Assembly (NCBI RefSeq): GCF_036227565.1
Contig: NZ_CP109460.1
Coordinates: 7,564,001-7,628,000, forward strand
Origin: Streptomyces sp. NBC_01454
GTDB taxonomy: Bacteria; Actinomycetota; Actinomycetes; Streptomycetales; Streptomycetaceae
DNA length: 64,000 nucleotides
Reading direction: 5' to 3'
A program made the position numbers and the translations under genes. Positions 18,998-28,511 of the stretch are shown in pieces; positions within the stretch are counted from its first letter, which is position 1, and each line of letters opens with the position of its first letter. Below the pieces are notes generated by a model. It was given only the letters and a program-made list of their open reading frames with translations. It ran no database searches and was not told the DNA's origin.

Positions 18998-19542
18998 ATC
19001 GAACTCCCGAAGTGAGAAGGGGACGAGCGGATTCACCGTCTGCGCAGACAGCACAAGGCGCCTGTGCACGGCAGCACACGGCCGCGGGCGGAAAAGCGCC
19101 CGTTCATCCCAAGGATCGAAACACAGGGATGCCCCGGGCGGCCTTTCCACACGATCGGCGCAGCGGGCCGGGAAACGCGGCGTGTCCCGCCATTCCCGGC
19201 GGCTCAGCGCCCCGGCCGGATGGCCGGAGCATTGGGCCAATCGGGTGGTAGGGAGACGTGCGACCGGTCAGATTCCCCGGCCCGCACCGCCCGTCCCGTC
19301 CATACGCCCGGCTCGTCCGTACGCCCGGCGCCCCCGTGGGCGGCCGCGTGCGGCGACGGCCCGGTGAACCACGGGGGAAGTTCTGGCATCTCTTCGGGGG
19401 AATGGGTGTTCGGGCGGCGTGCGCTGCATAGCATGTGCAGCGTTGCCATCGGCACGGCAGGAGACCCGCCGGGGCCGTGGCCCTGATCCGTCTGCGTCAG
19501 GTACGCGAGCGCGTGCTGTGAACGATCCCCGGGAGGCTGGGA
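18998..19542. other. Divergent intergenic region between P450 and efeO
   Basis: About 545 bases lie without a conserved gene between leftward P450 and rightward efeO. The notable element is a palindrome at 19422-19442 (separate entry). No match to the usual iron box (TTAGGTTAGGCTCACCTAA-like) is seen. Confidence 0.5.
19422..19442. promoter_or_regulatory. Palindrome upstream of efeO
   Basis: CGCTGCA (19422-19428) and TGCAGCG (19436-19442) are perfect inverted arms around 7 bases, ending 100 bases before the efeO start. It is a candidate operator for the efeOB operon and is unlike a DmdR/IdeR box. Confidence 0.35.
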
Positions 19543-20757
19543 GTGCCACGATCCGGCCCCGCATGGCTGCGGTCCGCGCGCGTGCGGGGCATCGGGGGTG
19601 CGCTCCTCACCGGCGGACTGCTGGTGACGCCGGTCCTGGCCGGCGGCCCGGGGGACGCGGCGGGCGACGCCCGGACCGCGGCGGACGGGCTGCCGCACAC
19701 CGCCGTCGAGGTCTCCTCGAGCGGTTGCGGCCGGGGCTGGGCACACCCCCGCCCCGGGACGCAGGTCTTCGAGCTGCACAACACCTCCGGCACCGCGGCC
19801 GAGGTGTATCTCAAGTCCCCGCGGAACGGGGCGGTTTACGGCGAGACGGAGGGAATCGGCCCCGGGACCACCCGCCGGCTGCGGGTCACGCTGGGGCAGG
19901 GGTCCTACGCCTTCATGTGCCTGCCGGACGACGCCGATGCGGTCACCGGGCCCACGGTCCGGATCGACGGCGGCGGCCGATCGGGCCCGGCGGCGGCCCC
20001 GCTCACCCAGCACGACCTGATTCCCCCGGCGCTGGAGTACCAGAAGTGGGTCGCGGGCGGCCTGGACGACCTCGTGGGGCGGACCGGGACCCTGCGCGAC
20101 GCCCTGGCCCGCGGGGACCTCGCGGGAGCCCGGAACGCCTGGCTGTCCGCGCACCTCGCCTACGAACGGCTGGGCGCGGCGTACGGCACCTTCGGCGACG
20201 CGGACCAGAAGATCAACGGTACCGGCGCCGGTCTGCCGCACGGCGACCGCGACCCGGAGTTCACCGGCTTCCACCGCATCGAATACGGACTGTGGCACGG
20301 AGCGCCGGCCGCCTCCCTGCGCGCACCGGCCGCCGCCCTCCTCGCCACCGTCCGCACGCTCCGCAACGACTGGGCGCAAGAGCGGATGGACCCGGCGGAC
20401 CTCGGCCTGCGGGCGCACGAAATCCTGGAGAACACCGTCGAGTTCGAGCTGACCGGGCGGACCGACTACGGCAGCGGCAGCAATCTCGCCACCGCCCGCG
20501 CCAACATCGACGGCACCCGCGCCGTCCTCAGCCGGCTGCACCCGCTGCTGGTCACCCGCTATCCCGGGCTGCGGAAGCTGGACGACGACCTGGACCGCAC
20601 CCGTCGTCTGCTCGACGGCTTCCGGCACGACGGCCGGTGGACCCCGCCGGACCGGCTGGACCGTGCCCGGCGGGAGCACGTCAACGCGGTGTTCGGAGAT
20701 CTGGTGGAACGGCTGGCGTCGGTGGCGACGCTGTGCGACGCGCGGAGAACGGTGTGA
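19543..20757 (+). CDS. efeO: Iron uptake system periplasmic-type protein EfeO
   Basis: The 404-aa secreted protein has an N-terminal signal ([14 protein letters not shown]), a cupredoxin-like domain (about 45-145, with a Cys pair and the CLPDDAD end) and an imelysin/M75 domain (about 165-400). The M75 domain contains the metal-binding [10 protein letters not shown] motif (HxxE). EfeO binds ferric or ferrous iron outside the membrane and hands it to the EfeU permease, with EfeB oxidising iron or haem. The GTG start has GGGAGG upstream. efeB follows with a GTGA overlap. No efeU is found before or after the pair, so the permease must be elsewhere or replaced. Confidence 0.9.
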   Translation: MPRSGPAWLRSARVRGIGGALLTGGLLVTPVLAGGPGDAAGDARTAADGLPHTAVEVSSSGCGRGWAHPRPGTQVFELHNTSGTAAEVYLKSPRNGAVYGETEGIGPGTTRRLRVTLGQGSYAFMCLPDDADAVTGPTVRIDGGGRSGPAAAPLTQHDLIPPALEYQKWVAGGLDDLVGRTGTLRDALARGDLAGARNAWLSAHLAYERLGAAYGTFGDADQKINGTGAGLPHGDRDPEFTGFHRIEYGLWHGAPAASLRAPAAALLATVRTLRNDWAQERMDPADLGLRAHEILENTVEFELTGRTDYGSGSNLATARANIDGTRAVLSRLHPLLVTRYPGLRKLDDDLDRTRRLLDGFRHDGRWTPPDRLDRARREHVNAVFGDLVERLASVATLCDARRTV

Positions 20758-22019
20758 AGGGCATGAACGGTGTCGGTCGACGGGGATTCCTGCGGGGTGC
20801 GGCGCTGGCCGGTGCCGGTCTCGCGGCCGGCGGCACCGCGTCCGCCGACGCCCGGCCGGCGGACGGCGGGCCGGTAGCGCTGCCCGTGCCGGGCCCGGGG
20901 CTGCTGTCGGACGCCGCGCTCCCGGTCCCGTTCCACGGCACCCATCAGGCGTCGGTGACCGCCCCGCCCCGCCGGGTCACGGCGTTCACGGCGTTCGATG
21001 TGACCGCCGAGAACCGCAACGAACTGGCCGACCTGCTGCGGACCGTCACGGCCCGCGCCCGCTTCCTGACCGGCGGCGGAGCACCGGCGCCGGTCGGCAT
21101 CACCGGCCCGCCCGCCGACTCGGGTCTCCTGGGGCCGCAGGTCCCCGCCGGCGCGCTGTCGGTGACGGTCGGCGTGGGGGCGGCCCTCTTCGACGACCGG
21201 TTCGGGCTGCACGGCCACGCACCGCGCCGCCTGACCACCATGCCCTCCTTCCCCGACGACGACCTGCGGGCCGAGTGGTGCCACGGCGACCTGAGCCTCC
21301 AGCTGTGCGCGGACGACACGGACACCGTGCTGCACGCCCTGCGGGACCTCGCCCGGCACACCCGCGGCGGGATGCAGGTGCGCTGGCGGCTGGACGGCTT
21401 CACCTCTCCGCCCCGGCCGTCGGGGACGCCCCGCAACCTCCTGGGGTTCAAGGACGGCACGGCCAACCCGGATGCCCGCTCCGCCCGGGAGATGGACCAT
21501 CTGGTGTGGGTGGGGCGGGGCGCGGGCGAGCCGGACTGGGCGGTCGGCGGCAGCTACCAGGTGGTGCGGCTGATCCGCATGCTGGTGGAGTTCTGGGACC
21601 GGGTGTCGCTGACCGAACAGGAGCGGATGTTCGGCCGCGCCCGGGAGACCGGGGCACCCCTGGACGGCGACGCCGAACACGACACCCCGCACTACCCCGG
21701 TGACCCCAAGGGCGATGTGATCCCCCTGGACAGCCACATCCGGCTGGCCAATCCGCGGACCGCCGCCACCGCCGGCCAGCGCCTCCTGCGCCGCGCCTAC
21801 AACTACGACAACGGGACGGACAGCAACGGCAACCTCGACATGGGCCTGCTGTTCTGCTGCTACCAACAGGATCTGGCCCGCCAGTTCGAGACCGTGCAGC
21901 GCAGGCTGGCCGGCGAGCCGCTGACGGACTACATCAAGCCCTTCGGGGGCGGATACTTCTACGCGCTGCCCGGCGTCCAGGGGGAAACGGACTGGTACGG
22001 GCGGGCGCTGCTGACATGA
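20754..22019 (+). CDS. efeB: Deferrochelatase/peroxidase EfeB (DyP-type)
   Basis: The 421-aa protein has a Tat signal (RRGFLRG) followed by a DyP-type haem peroxidase fold. The distal GFKDGT motif holds the catalytic Asp, and the proximal haem-ligating His is in [10 protein letters not shown]. The C-terminal [15 protein letters not shown] is typical of EfeB. EfeB oxidises ferrous iron and can remove iron from haem. A GTG at 20754 was chosen because it overlaps the efeO stop (GTGA) and has GGAG 6 bases upstream. An ATG at 20763 is the alternative. The fully coupled pair implies a fixed stoichiometry with EfeO. Confidence 0.92.
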   Translation: MKGMNGVGRRGFLRGAALAGAGLAAGGTASADARPADGGPVALPVPGPGLLSDAALPVPFHGTHQASVTAPPRRVTAFTAFDVTAENRNELADLLRTVTARARFLTGGGAPAPVGITGPPADSGLLGPQVPAGALSVTVGVGAALFDDRFGLHGHAPRRLTTMPSFPDDDLRAEWCHGDLSLQLCADDTDTVLHALRDLARHTRGGMQVRWRLDGFTSPPRPSGTPRNLLGFKDGTANPDARSAREMDHLVWVGRGAGEPDWAVGGSYQVVRLIRMLVEFWDRVSLTEQERMFGRARETGAPLDGDAEHDTPHYPGDPKGDVIPLDSHIRLANPRTAATAGQRLLRRAYNYDNGTDSNGNLDMGLLFCCYQQDLARQFETVQRRLAGEPLTDYIKPFGGGYFYALPGVQGETDWYGRALLT

Positions 22020-22044
22020 CCGGCGGCCGCCTCCTGGCCCGAAG

Positions 22045-22087
22045 GGTCAACACCCGGTCAAGTTTTGGCCTGGGTTACCTGACCCAG
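22045..22087. promoter_or_regulatory. Candidate PHO-box-like repeats and palindrome before the phosphoesterase
   Basis: GGTCAA occurs at 22045 and again exactly 11 bases later at 22056, the period of Streptomyces PhoP direct repeats, though the match after GGTCA is imperfect. CTGGGT (22070-22075) and ACCCAG (22082-22087) form a perfect inverted repeat around 6 bases. They lie 103-145 bases upstream of a secreted phosphoesterase, a typical Pho-regulon target. Assignment to PhoP is inference. Confidence 0.35.
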
Positions 22088-22189
22088 TGTTCACTCCCGG
22101 GCCATCATGGCTCTGCCGCACCGCCGTCCGACCGGCCGAACATCCGGCCGTACAGCACCGATACGTCCCTGCCCGGAGGGTGAAAAAGC

Positions 22190-24031
22190 ATGGCCAGTAG
22201 GGGAAAACGAGCAACGATCCGGAGCCTGGGGGCCCTCACGGGCGCCGCGGCCCTCGCGGCCCTGGGCGCGGGCGCGCCCGCCTGGGCGGCGGCCGACCCG
22301 ACCGCCGCCTCCCGGACGGCCACCCCCATCAAGCACGTGGTCGTGCTCTTCGACGAGAACATCTCGTTCGACCACTACTTCGCGACGTACCCGAAGGCCG
22401 CCAACACCGACGGCACCAAGTTCACCGCCTCGCCGCGCACTCCCCGGGACATCGACAACCTGCGCACCGCGGGGCTGCTCAAGCACAACCCCAACCAGTA
22501 CGCCCCCAAGCGGCTCACCCCCGAGCAGGCCGTGACCTGCGACCAGACCCACGACTACGGGCCCGAGCAGTACGCGTACAACGGCGGCAAGGCCGACAAG
22601 TTCGTCGAGAACACCGACTCCGGCAAGTGCTCCGGCGGGCTCTACGGCGAGCCCGGCCTGGTGATGGACTACTACGACGGCAACACCGCCACGGGCATGT
22701 GGAACTACGCCCAGCACTACTCCCTCAACGACCGCTCCTTCAGCTCGGTCTACGGCCCCTCCTCGCCGGGCGCGATCAACCTGGTCTCCGGGCAGACGCA
22801 CGGCATCATCTCCACGGACCCGGCCTCCGGCACGGAGCACCCCAAGCAGACCGCCACGGCCGATCCGCACGTCGTGCAGTCGCCGGACGCCAAGGGCGTC
22901 GGCACGATGGTCAAGGACCCGGACCCGGCCTACGACGACTGCTCCAACAAGGACCACAGCAGCAAGGACGCGCTCGCCTCGATGCAGGGGCGCAACATCG
23001 GTGACCTTCTCAACGCCCGGCACGTCAGCTGGGGATGGTTCCAGGGCGGCTTCCGGCCCAGCACCGCGTGGGACGGCGACTCGGGGCACTACGCCAAGTG
23101 CGGCGGGACCACCCACGCCAACATCGGGGGAGCGCAGTCCGTCGACTACAGCCCGCACCACGCGCCGTTCCAGTACTACAAGTCGACGGCCAACCCGCAC
23201 CACCTGCCGCCGAAGAGCGTCAACGAGGTCGGCCACGCCGGACAGGCCAACCACAACTACGACCTGAGCGACTTCGACGCCGTGCTCAAGGCGGGCAAGC
23301 TGCCGGCCGTCAGCTTCCTCAAGGCCCCCGCCTACCAGGACGCGCACGCCGCCTACTCCGACCCGATCGACGAACAGCACTTCCTGGTCAACCAGATCAA
23401 CCACATCCAGCAGTCCCCGCAGTGGAAGGACACCGCAGTCGTCATCGCCTATGACGACTCCGACGGCTGGTACGACCACGCCTTCGTCGCCCCGCGCAAC
23501 GGCTCCAAGGACACCAGCACCGGCTCCAACGGCAAGGCCACCGACAGCCCGGCCTGCCAGGCGGGCCCCGCGGCCGCCGGTGGCTACCAGGACCGCTGCG
23601 GCCCCGGCACCCGGCAGCCGCTGCTGGTCATCTCCCCGTACAGCAAGGTCAACAAGATCGACCACACCCGGACCGAGCAGACCTCGATCATCAAGTTCAT
23701 CGAGAACAACTGGCACACCGGCCGGATCGGCGACGCGTCCTTCGACACCCGGGCGGGCTCGCTGAACGGCATGTTCGACTTCCGGCACCCGAACAACAAG
23801 CAGGTGCTCCTCAACGCCAACGGCTCGGTCAAGTCGGTCGGCCCGATCCGGCAGGTCGCACCGGTCGCCACGACGATCGACCCGGGCCCCGCGATGCAGG
23901 CCACGGCCGCGGCGAGCGACTCCTCCGACTCCGAGCTGCTGCCGATCGGTATCGGCGCGGCCGTGGTGGCGGGCGGCGCCACCGCCACCATCCTGGTGCT
24001 GCGCCGCCGCAAGGAGCAGCGCGCCGTCTGA
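22190..24031 (+). CDS. Secreted alkaline phosphatase-superfamily phosphoesterase (phospholipase C/acid phosphatase-like)
   Basis: The 613-aa protein has an N-terminal signal (residues 1 to about 34, ending AWA) and a phosphoesterase family catalytic domain (PF04185 type) from about residue 45. Its start HVVVLFDENISFDHYFATYP supplies the metal-binding Glu-Asn and Asp. Further metal-binding regions are HDYGPEQ, FLKAPAYQDAHAAYSDP and IAYDDSDGWYDH. It ends in a membrane helix (about 582-604) plus a basic tail, so it is cell-envelope anchored. Family members are phospholipase C, acid phosphatase or sphingomyelinase-like; the headgroup preference is not readable. GGAGG sits 10 bases before the ATG. 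A strong bidirectional hairpin follows, so the unit is monocistronic. Confidence 0.87.
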   Translation: MASRGKRATIRSLGALTGAAALAALGAGAPAWAAADPTAASRTATPIKHVVVLFDENISFDHYFATYPKAANTDGTKFTASPRTPRDIDNLRTAGLLKHNPNQYAPKRLTPEQAVTCDQTHDYGPEQYAYNGGKADKFVENTDSGKCSGGLYGEPGLVMDYYDGNTATGMWNYAQHYSLNDRSFSSVYGPSSPGAINLVSGQTHGIISTDPASGTEHPKQTATADPHVVQSPDAKGVGTMVKDPDPAYDDCSNKDHSSKDALASMQGRNIGDLLNARHVSWGWFQGGFRPSTAWDGDSGHYAKCGGTTHANIGGAQSVDYSPHHAPFQYYKSTANPHHLPPKSVNEVGHAGQANHNYDLSDFDAVLKAGKLPAVSFLKAPAYQDAHAAYSDPIDEQHFLVNQINHIQQSPQWKDTAVVIAYDDSDGWYDHAFVAPRNGSKDTSTGSNGKATDSPACQAGPAAAGGYQDRCGPGTRQPLLVISPYSKVNKIDHTRTEQTSIIKFIENNWHTGRIGDASFDTRAGSLNGMFDFRHPNNKQVLLNANGSVKSVGPIRQVAPVATTIDPGPAMQATAAASDSSDSELLPIGIGAAVVAGGATATILVLRRRKEQRAV

Positions 24032-24053
24032 CCTGACGGACCGGCGATACGGC

Positions 24054-24096
24054 CACGGCCCGGCGGCTCACCGAAACGGTGATCCGCCGGGCCGTG
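24054..24096. terminator. Bidirectional terminator hairpin
   Basis: CACGGCCCGGCGG at 24054-24066 pairs with CCGCCGGGCCGTG at 24084-24096. An inner CACCG/CGGTG extends the stem around a GAAA-like loop. It lies between the convergent stops at 24031 and 24159. Confidence 0.85.
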
Positions 24097-24158
24097 CCGG
24101 TGCGGGGACGCGCTCTCGTGCCGCTACGGGCCGTCGCGGTCCGCGGCCGTCCGGCGGT

Positions 24159-24563
24159 TCAGACCGCCTGCCCCATGGCATGTCCCTCGCTCGCGGCCAG
24201 CACAAAGGGGTGGCCGGCGGGGTCCGAGTAGCGGCGGGCGTCGTAGGGCCCGCGGTTCTCGCGTGTCTGCAGCGGCCGCGCGCCGAGGGCGACGGCCTCG
24301 CGCTCGGCCTCGTCCATATCGTCCTGCGGGACGAGGAAGTGCAGATGCGCCTGCTGTGAGTCGTCGGGGCGGGGCCAACTCGCCGGCGCCGCGCCCGGGT
24401 CGCGCCGGATCGCGAGGTGGACCCGGCCGCCCGCGACGACTTCGATGTAGTCCGGGGTGTTCCCGATCCGTGCTTCTCCGCCGAGGAATTGTGCGTAGAA
24501 GTCCGCCAGTGGCGCGGGCTCCGTGCAATCCAGTACCAGGACTCCGGTCTTGGCGATGGCCAT
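24159..24563 (-). CDS. VOC family (glyoxalase/bleomycin-resistance fold) protein
   Basis: The 134-aa protein is one vicinal-oxygen-chelate fold unit with two beta-alpha-beta-beta-beta modules. It has VLVLDCTEPAPLADFYAQFLGG at the start and the closing YSDPAGHPFVLA that normally bears a metal or substrate ligand. The sequence resembles the actinobacterial Glyoxalase_6-type group, whose substrates are mostly unknown. It is monocistronic and divergent from the UspA gene. It could be a hydrolase or lyase, or an antibiotic-binding protein; no residue pattern settles this. Confidence 0.83.
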   Translation of the reverse strand: MAIAKTGVLVLDCTEPAPLADFYAQFLGGEARIGNTPDYIEVVAGGRVHLAIRRDPGAAPASWPRPDDSQQAHLHFLVPQDDMDEAEREAVALGARPLQTRENRGPYDARRYSDPAGHPFVLAASEGHAMGQAV

Positions 24564-25122
24564 GCGCTTCCCCTCCTGCCGACGGGCCTCCGCCCGCCCT
24601 CCCCGGACCGGTTACCCCGTGTCGGCGCCGGCACTCCGCGCACCGGGAGGCACCCGCCCCGCCGCCCCTGCGCACACCGGACGCGGCACCGCGGGCGCCA
24701 CGCGGGCGGGGCCGGCCGCGCCGCCCGGGGACCGCGTGGCCTGGCAGGCCCCCGCGCGAGGGGCCACGATGGGGACAGGAACGGACGTCGTTCCCGCTCG
24801 CCGGCCGGCCGGCGGTGATCACGATCAAGCCCGCCCGGTCAAGGGACTTATGGCAGGTCGGCGGCGGGTCGTTCGGTCCGGGCGCGGCGCCCATCGGCCC
24901 TTGGTGCGGGCCGGGGCATCGAGCAGGCTCGGTAACCGGGGCGGGCACCTCGCCCGGCCCCGCGGGCACACGCCGAGGAGGAGCACCGAGAGGCACCCCC
25001 TCGACCCGTCGCCACCCGTACGCCGCCTTTCCGTGGGCCCCGCAGCCACCTCCCACGGGACCGCCGCGGACGGCCTGACGGGCCGGTGCGGGCGGAGCCC
25101 GGAGCGCGAAAGAAGGACAGCC
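24564..25122. other. Divergent intergenic region before uspA-like gene
   Basis: About 560 very G+C-rich bases lie between the VOC protein and the universal stress gene. No conserved ORF and no strong inverted repeat was found. The stretch around 24835-24856 (AAGGGACTTATGGC) is the only part reminiscent of dormancy-regulator boxes, and the resemblance is weak. Confidence 0.45.
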
Positions 25123-26019
25123 ATGGAGCCGGAAATCATCACCGTCGGGCTCGACGGCTCGCCGGAGAGTCTGGCGGCCGCGCAGTGGGCGGCTGACGAG
25201 GCGGACCGGCGGCAGTCGGTGCTGCGGCTGCTCCATGCCTGGATACTGCTGGCCGCCGAGGCGCCGGACACGCCGCCGGACCGGGACCAGAACGCCGGCG
25301 CCCGGCAGATCGTGCGCCGGGCCCGCGACGAGGTACGGGAGGGCCACCCGGGGCTGCGGATCGTCGAGGATCTGGTGGGGTCCGAGGCACAGGACGCACT
25401 GGTGCGGGCGGCCGCCGCCTCGCAGATGCTGGTGCTCGGGTCGCGTGCCCTGGGGGCCTGGGAAAGCTATGTGCTCGGCGATGTGAGTCTGGACGTGGTG
25501 GGCCGGGCGAGGGGGCCGGTCGTCCTCGTCCGGGCCGGCGACCGGGCGGCGACACCCGGTCACGGACGCGCGCCCGGCAGTGCGCCCGCTCCCGACGCAC
25601 GGGTGGTCGTCGGCCTCGGCCTGCACGTGCCCTGCGAGCGGCTGCTCGCCTTCGCCTTCGACGCCGCGGCGAGCCGCGGCCTTCCCCTCCAGGCCGTGCA
25701 CGGGCGCCCGCTGCCCCTGCACGCCTACACCCCCTGGGGCCTCGACCCCGATGCCGAGAAGGAACTGACCAAAGAGGCGGAGGCCGAGATGGGGGAGGCC
25801 CTGCGCCCGTGGTGCGAGCGGTTTCCCGAGGTGCTGGTCCAGCAGACAGTCCTCCCGGAGAGCCCGACCCGGGCCCTGGTCCAGACGGTCTTCGGGGCCG
25901 AACTCCTCGCGGTCGGCCGCAGGCTGCACCGTCCGCTGCTCGCACCGCGCGTCGGACCGGTGGCGCACGCCGCCATCCACCACGTGGCCTGCCCGGTCGC
26001 CGTGGTCCCCGATGACTGA
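25123..26019 (+). CDS. Tandem UspA-domain universal stress protein
   Basis: The 298-aa protein holds two universal-stress-protein domains. The first (about 5-140) has the nucleotide-binding VGLDGSPES start and a GSRALGAWESYVLGDVSLDVV loop that fits G-x2-G-x9-G-S/T only loosely. The second (about 160-298) starts VVVGLGLHVP and ends GPVAHAAIHHVACPVAVVPDD. AAGGA precedes the ATG at 25123. Tandem Usp proteins are commonly induced under hypoxia and stationary phase in actinomycetes. The CBS-BON gene just downstream on the same strand supports a dormancy or stress island, although 218 bases separate the two. Confidence 0.9.
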   Translation: MEPEIITVGLDGSPESLAAAQWAADEADRRQSVLRLLHAWILLAAEAPDTPPDRDQNAGARQIVRRARDEVREGHPGLRIVEDLVGSEAQDALVRAAAASQMLVLGSRALGAWESYVLGDVSLDVVGRARGPVVLVRAGDRAATPGHGRAPGSAPAPDARVVVGLGLHVPCERLLAFAFDAAASRGLPLQAVHGRPLPLHAYTPWGLDPDAEKELTKEAEAEMGEALRPWCERFPEVLVQQTVLPESPTRALVQTVFGAELLAVGRRLHRPLLAPRVGPVAHAAIHHVACPVAVVPDD

Positions 26020-26237
26020 GCGCGACGCGCGCGGCACCGGCCCACCGGCCCCCACCGCCGGCCCTGGCATCCGCCCGGCCCCGGGACGGTTCGCCCTCCC
26101 CGGGCCCCGTTCACCCCACTCATGACGACCGGTACGAGACAGGCCCGCCCCTTGCGAGGCAGGCTTGCCGGTACCGGACTTCCCGCCCGTGGCGCCCTCG
26201 GAGGCGGCCCGGGCAGACCCGGAGGGACTTGCCGAAA

Positions 26238-26861
26238 ATGACGCACCGCTGTGTGGCAGACCTGATGACCCCCCATGCCGTCGTCGCCCGACGGGGCACG
26301 ACCTTCAAGGAGATCGCCCGGCTGCTCGACGATTACGAGATCACCGCCGTCCCCGTCCTCGGTGAGAACGAGGAGGTGGTGGGAGTGGTCTCCGAAGCCG
26401 ATCTGCTGCGCCGGCAGATCGCGAAGCTCGGGGCGACCACCGCCGAAGCGATCATGACGAGCCCCGCCGTGGTGGCACGGCCGGCGTGGAGCGTCGTGGA
26501 GGCGGCCAAGCTCATGGAGCAGAAGAAGGTCAAGCGGCTGCCCGTGGTCGATGACGCCGGGCGGCTGATCGGCGTGATCAGCCGCAGCGACCTCGTGCGG
26601 CTCTTCCTGCGCCGCGACCGCGCCATCCAGGAAGAGGTGCTGGAAGAGGTGCTCACGCGCACGCTCGGTGTGTCACCGTCCACGGTCACCGTCGATGTCT
26701 CCAACGGCTCCGTGACCCTCACCGGCACCCTGGAGCGCACCAGCCTGGTCCGCATCGCCGTGCGGATGTGCGAGGGCGTCGACGGGGTGGTCGAGGTGAT
26801 CGACCGGCTCACCGCACAACGGGACGACATCCCGCTCGAGCCGCAGAAGGCGCCGGAGTAG
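26238..26861 (+). CDS. CBS-pair plus BON domain protein
   Basis: The 207-aa protein has two CBS motifs forming one Bateman module (about 5-58, DLMTPHAVVARRGTTFKEIARLL; and 70-125, IMTSPAVVARPAWSVVEAAKLM). A C-terminal BON domain follows (about 140-200, VDVSNGSVTLTGTLERTSL). CBS pairs sense adenine nucleotides and BON domains bind membranes or phospholipid. A TTG 9 bases upstream is in frame, but GGAGGG is 11 bases before the ATG at 26238 and only 2 before the TTG, so the ATG was taken. Together with the upstream UspA protein it resembles the osmotic/oxygen stress gene sets of Streptomyces. Confidence 0.9.
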   Translation: MTHRCVADLMTPHAVVARRGTTFKEIARLLDDYEITAVPVLGENEEVVGVVSEADLLRRQIAKLGATTAEAIMTSPAVVARPAWSVVEAAKLMEQKKVKRLPVVDDAGRLIGVISRSDLVRLFLRRDRAIQEEVLEEVLTRTLGVSPSTVTVDVSNGSVTLTGTLERTSLVRIAVRMCEGVDGVVEVIDRLTAQRDDIPLEPQKAPE

Positions 26862-26915
26862 CCCGGACCGCGCCCCGGCTCCGCCGCCAGGGCCCCGCCC
26901 CGCGGCCGTGCCCGC

Positions 26916-28289
26916 TCACCAGGCGGTCAGCAGCAGATGGTTGACCAGCAGGGCGACCACGGCCTGCGCGGCCAGCCACCCGCGGTGGGTGCGGGCCGGC
27001 AGCAGGGCGCACGCCGGCAGCAGCCACACCGCGAAGGCCAGCCAGATCCGCTCGGTCTCCGCCTTGCTCATCCCGGACAGATCCGCGAGCAGCACCATGC
27101 ACAGCCCCGCCGCGACCAGAACGGCGAGAGCGTCACGCCCGGCCGGCGCCGTGTGCCGCGCCCCGCGCAGCGCCGGCCACACCGCACCCGCGGCCCGGCG
27201 CAGCCCGGCCACGGCCGCCGGACCCACGCTCACCACCTGGGCCGCGAGATTCGCCCACACGAAATAGCCGTACGGGCGTACCTTCGCGGCACCTTGGTAG
27301 TACCGCTCGACCAGCGTCGTATAGCCCTCCGGCCACCAGAATCCGCCCCAGGTGAAGGCCACCACCCACACCAGGACACCCGCCCCCAGGTACGGCAACG
27401 GGCGGGCCGAGCGCGCGATCAGCAGCACCGCGGCCACGAGCACCACGCACACCGTCAGGCCGTAGGAGAGATACCAGGCCCAGCCCAGCAGCAGCCCCGC
27501 GCCCAGGGCGGTCAGCCGGGGCGCCCGGGTACGGCGGGTGGCCGCCAGCGCCAGCAGCGCGACCGCCCAGGCGACGACGCCCGCGAAGTACCCGTCGGCG
27601 CTGACCCCGATCCACACCGCCGCCGGGGCGAGCACCAGGAACGGGGCGGCCCGGCGCGCCGGCGCCGCACCGCACAGCGCCCGGACGGTCACCAGGACGG
27701 CTGCGGTGAGCGAGGACCCGACGGTGATGCACCAGGCGGCCGCCCAGGCGCCGCCGCCCAGCCCGATCCGGTCCAGCCCGACGAACGTCAGCAGCGCACC
27801 CGGCGGATGGCCGGCCACATGCGCCGGCCAGAGGCCCGGGGAGCCGACCAGGATGTGGTGGGTGAAGTCCCGCAGAAAGGCGCCCAGGTCATGGACTCTG
27901 TCCACCGATTGCAGATACTCCAGGCCGGTGGTCAGCCGCCCGGCGACGCCACGGTCCCAGCCGTCGACCAGCGCGAGCGACCACGTCCAGGCCATCGCCG
28001 CGCCCCACGCGGCCACCGGCAGTACCCGCCACGGCAGCCGCTGTGCGGCCGTCGGCCCCCAGATCACCACCAGCGCGGCCACGGCCAGCGCCGCCGGGGT
28101 ACCGGGGCCCAGGTGCGGCAGCCACCACGCGTTCAGCGGTGGCCACGCCAGCCGCAGAATGCCCTCGGACCCGTAAACGGTCCGGTTGAGGACCCGCCCG
28201 ACCACTGCCGCCAGCACGAACAGCGCGACCGCACCGGCAACCGCCCACAGATCGCGACGGCACTCCCGCTTGTCTGCACTCGCTGTCAC
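26916..28289 (-). CDS. Polytopic integral membrane protein
   Basis: The 457-aa protein has about eleven to twelve predicted transmembrane helices. Long extracytoplasmic loops contain RDFTHHILVGSPGLWPAHVAGHPPGALL and WWPEGYTTLVERYYQGAAKVRPYGYF. The layout, with HPPG after an early loop, recalls the actinobacterial membrane proteins related to GT-C glycosyltransferases, but no certain DxD or ExD motif is visible in the first loop. I therefore do not assign an enzyme. The GTG start at 28289 was chosen because the region upstream lacks coding character; its Shine-Dalgarno is weak (GGTGGG). The gene is alone, convergent with the CBS-BON gene. Confidence 0.75.
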   Translation of the reverse strand: MTASADKRECRRDLWAVAGAVALFVLAAVVGRVLNRTVYGSEGILRLAWPPLNAWWLPHLGPGTPAALAVAALVVIWGPTAAQRLPWRVLPVAAWGAAMAWTWSLALVDGWDRGVAGRLTTGLEYLQSVDRVHDLGAFLRDFTHHILVGSPGLWPAHVAGHPPGALLTFVGLDRIGLGGGAWAAAWCITVGSSLTAAVLVTVRALCGAAPARRAAPFLVLAPAAVWIGVSADGYFAGVVAWAVALLALAATRRTRAPRLTALGAGLLLGWAWYLSYGLTVCVVLVAAVLLIARSARPLPYLGAGVLVWVVAFTWGGFWWPEGYTTLVERYYQGAAKVRPYGYFVWANLAAQVVSVGPAAVAGLRRAAGAVWPALRGARHTAPAGRDALAVLVAAGLCMVLLADLSGMSKAETERIWLAFAVWLLPACALLPARTHRGWLAAQAVVALLVNHLLLTAW

Positions 28290-28511
28290 CGGCCCACCGT
28301 AATCCGGCTCCGCGGCCGGACCGCCGACCGCCACCACCCCGCCGGGTGACGCCGGAGATGTCGGCCTGCCGGCCGCGCACCACCACACCCGAACCGCGGG
28401 TCCGGCCCGACGGTGAGGTACGCCGCCCCGGCCGAAGACGAGTCGGGGAAGGGCGCCGCCGGACCGGGGCCTCAACTTCCCTCCCTGCGCCAGTAGTTAC
28501 CCGACGCTGCG

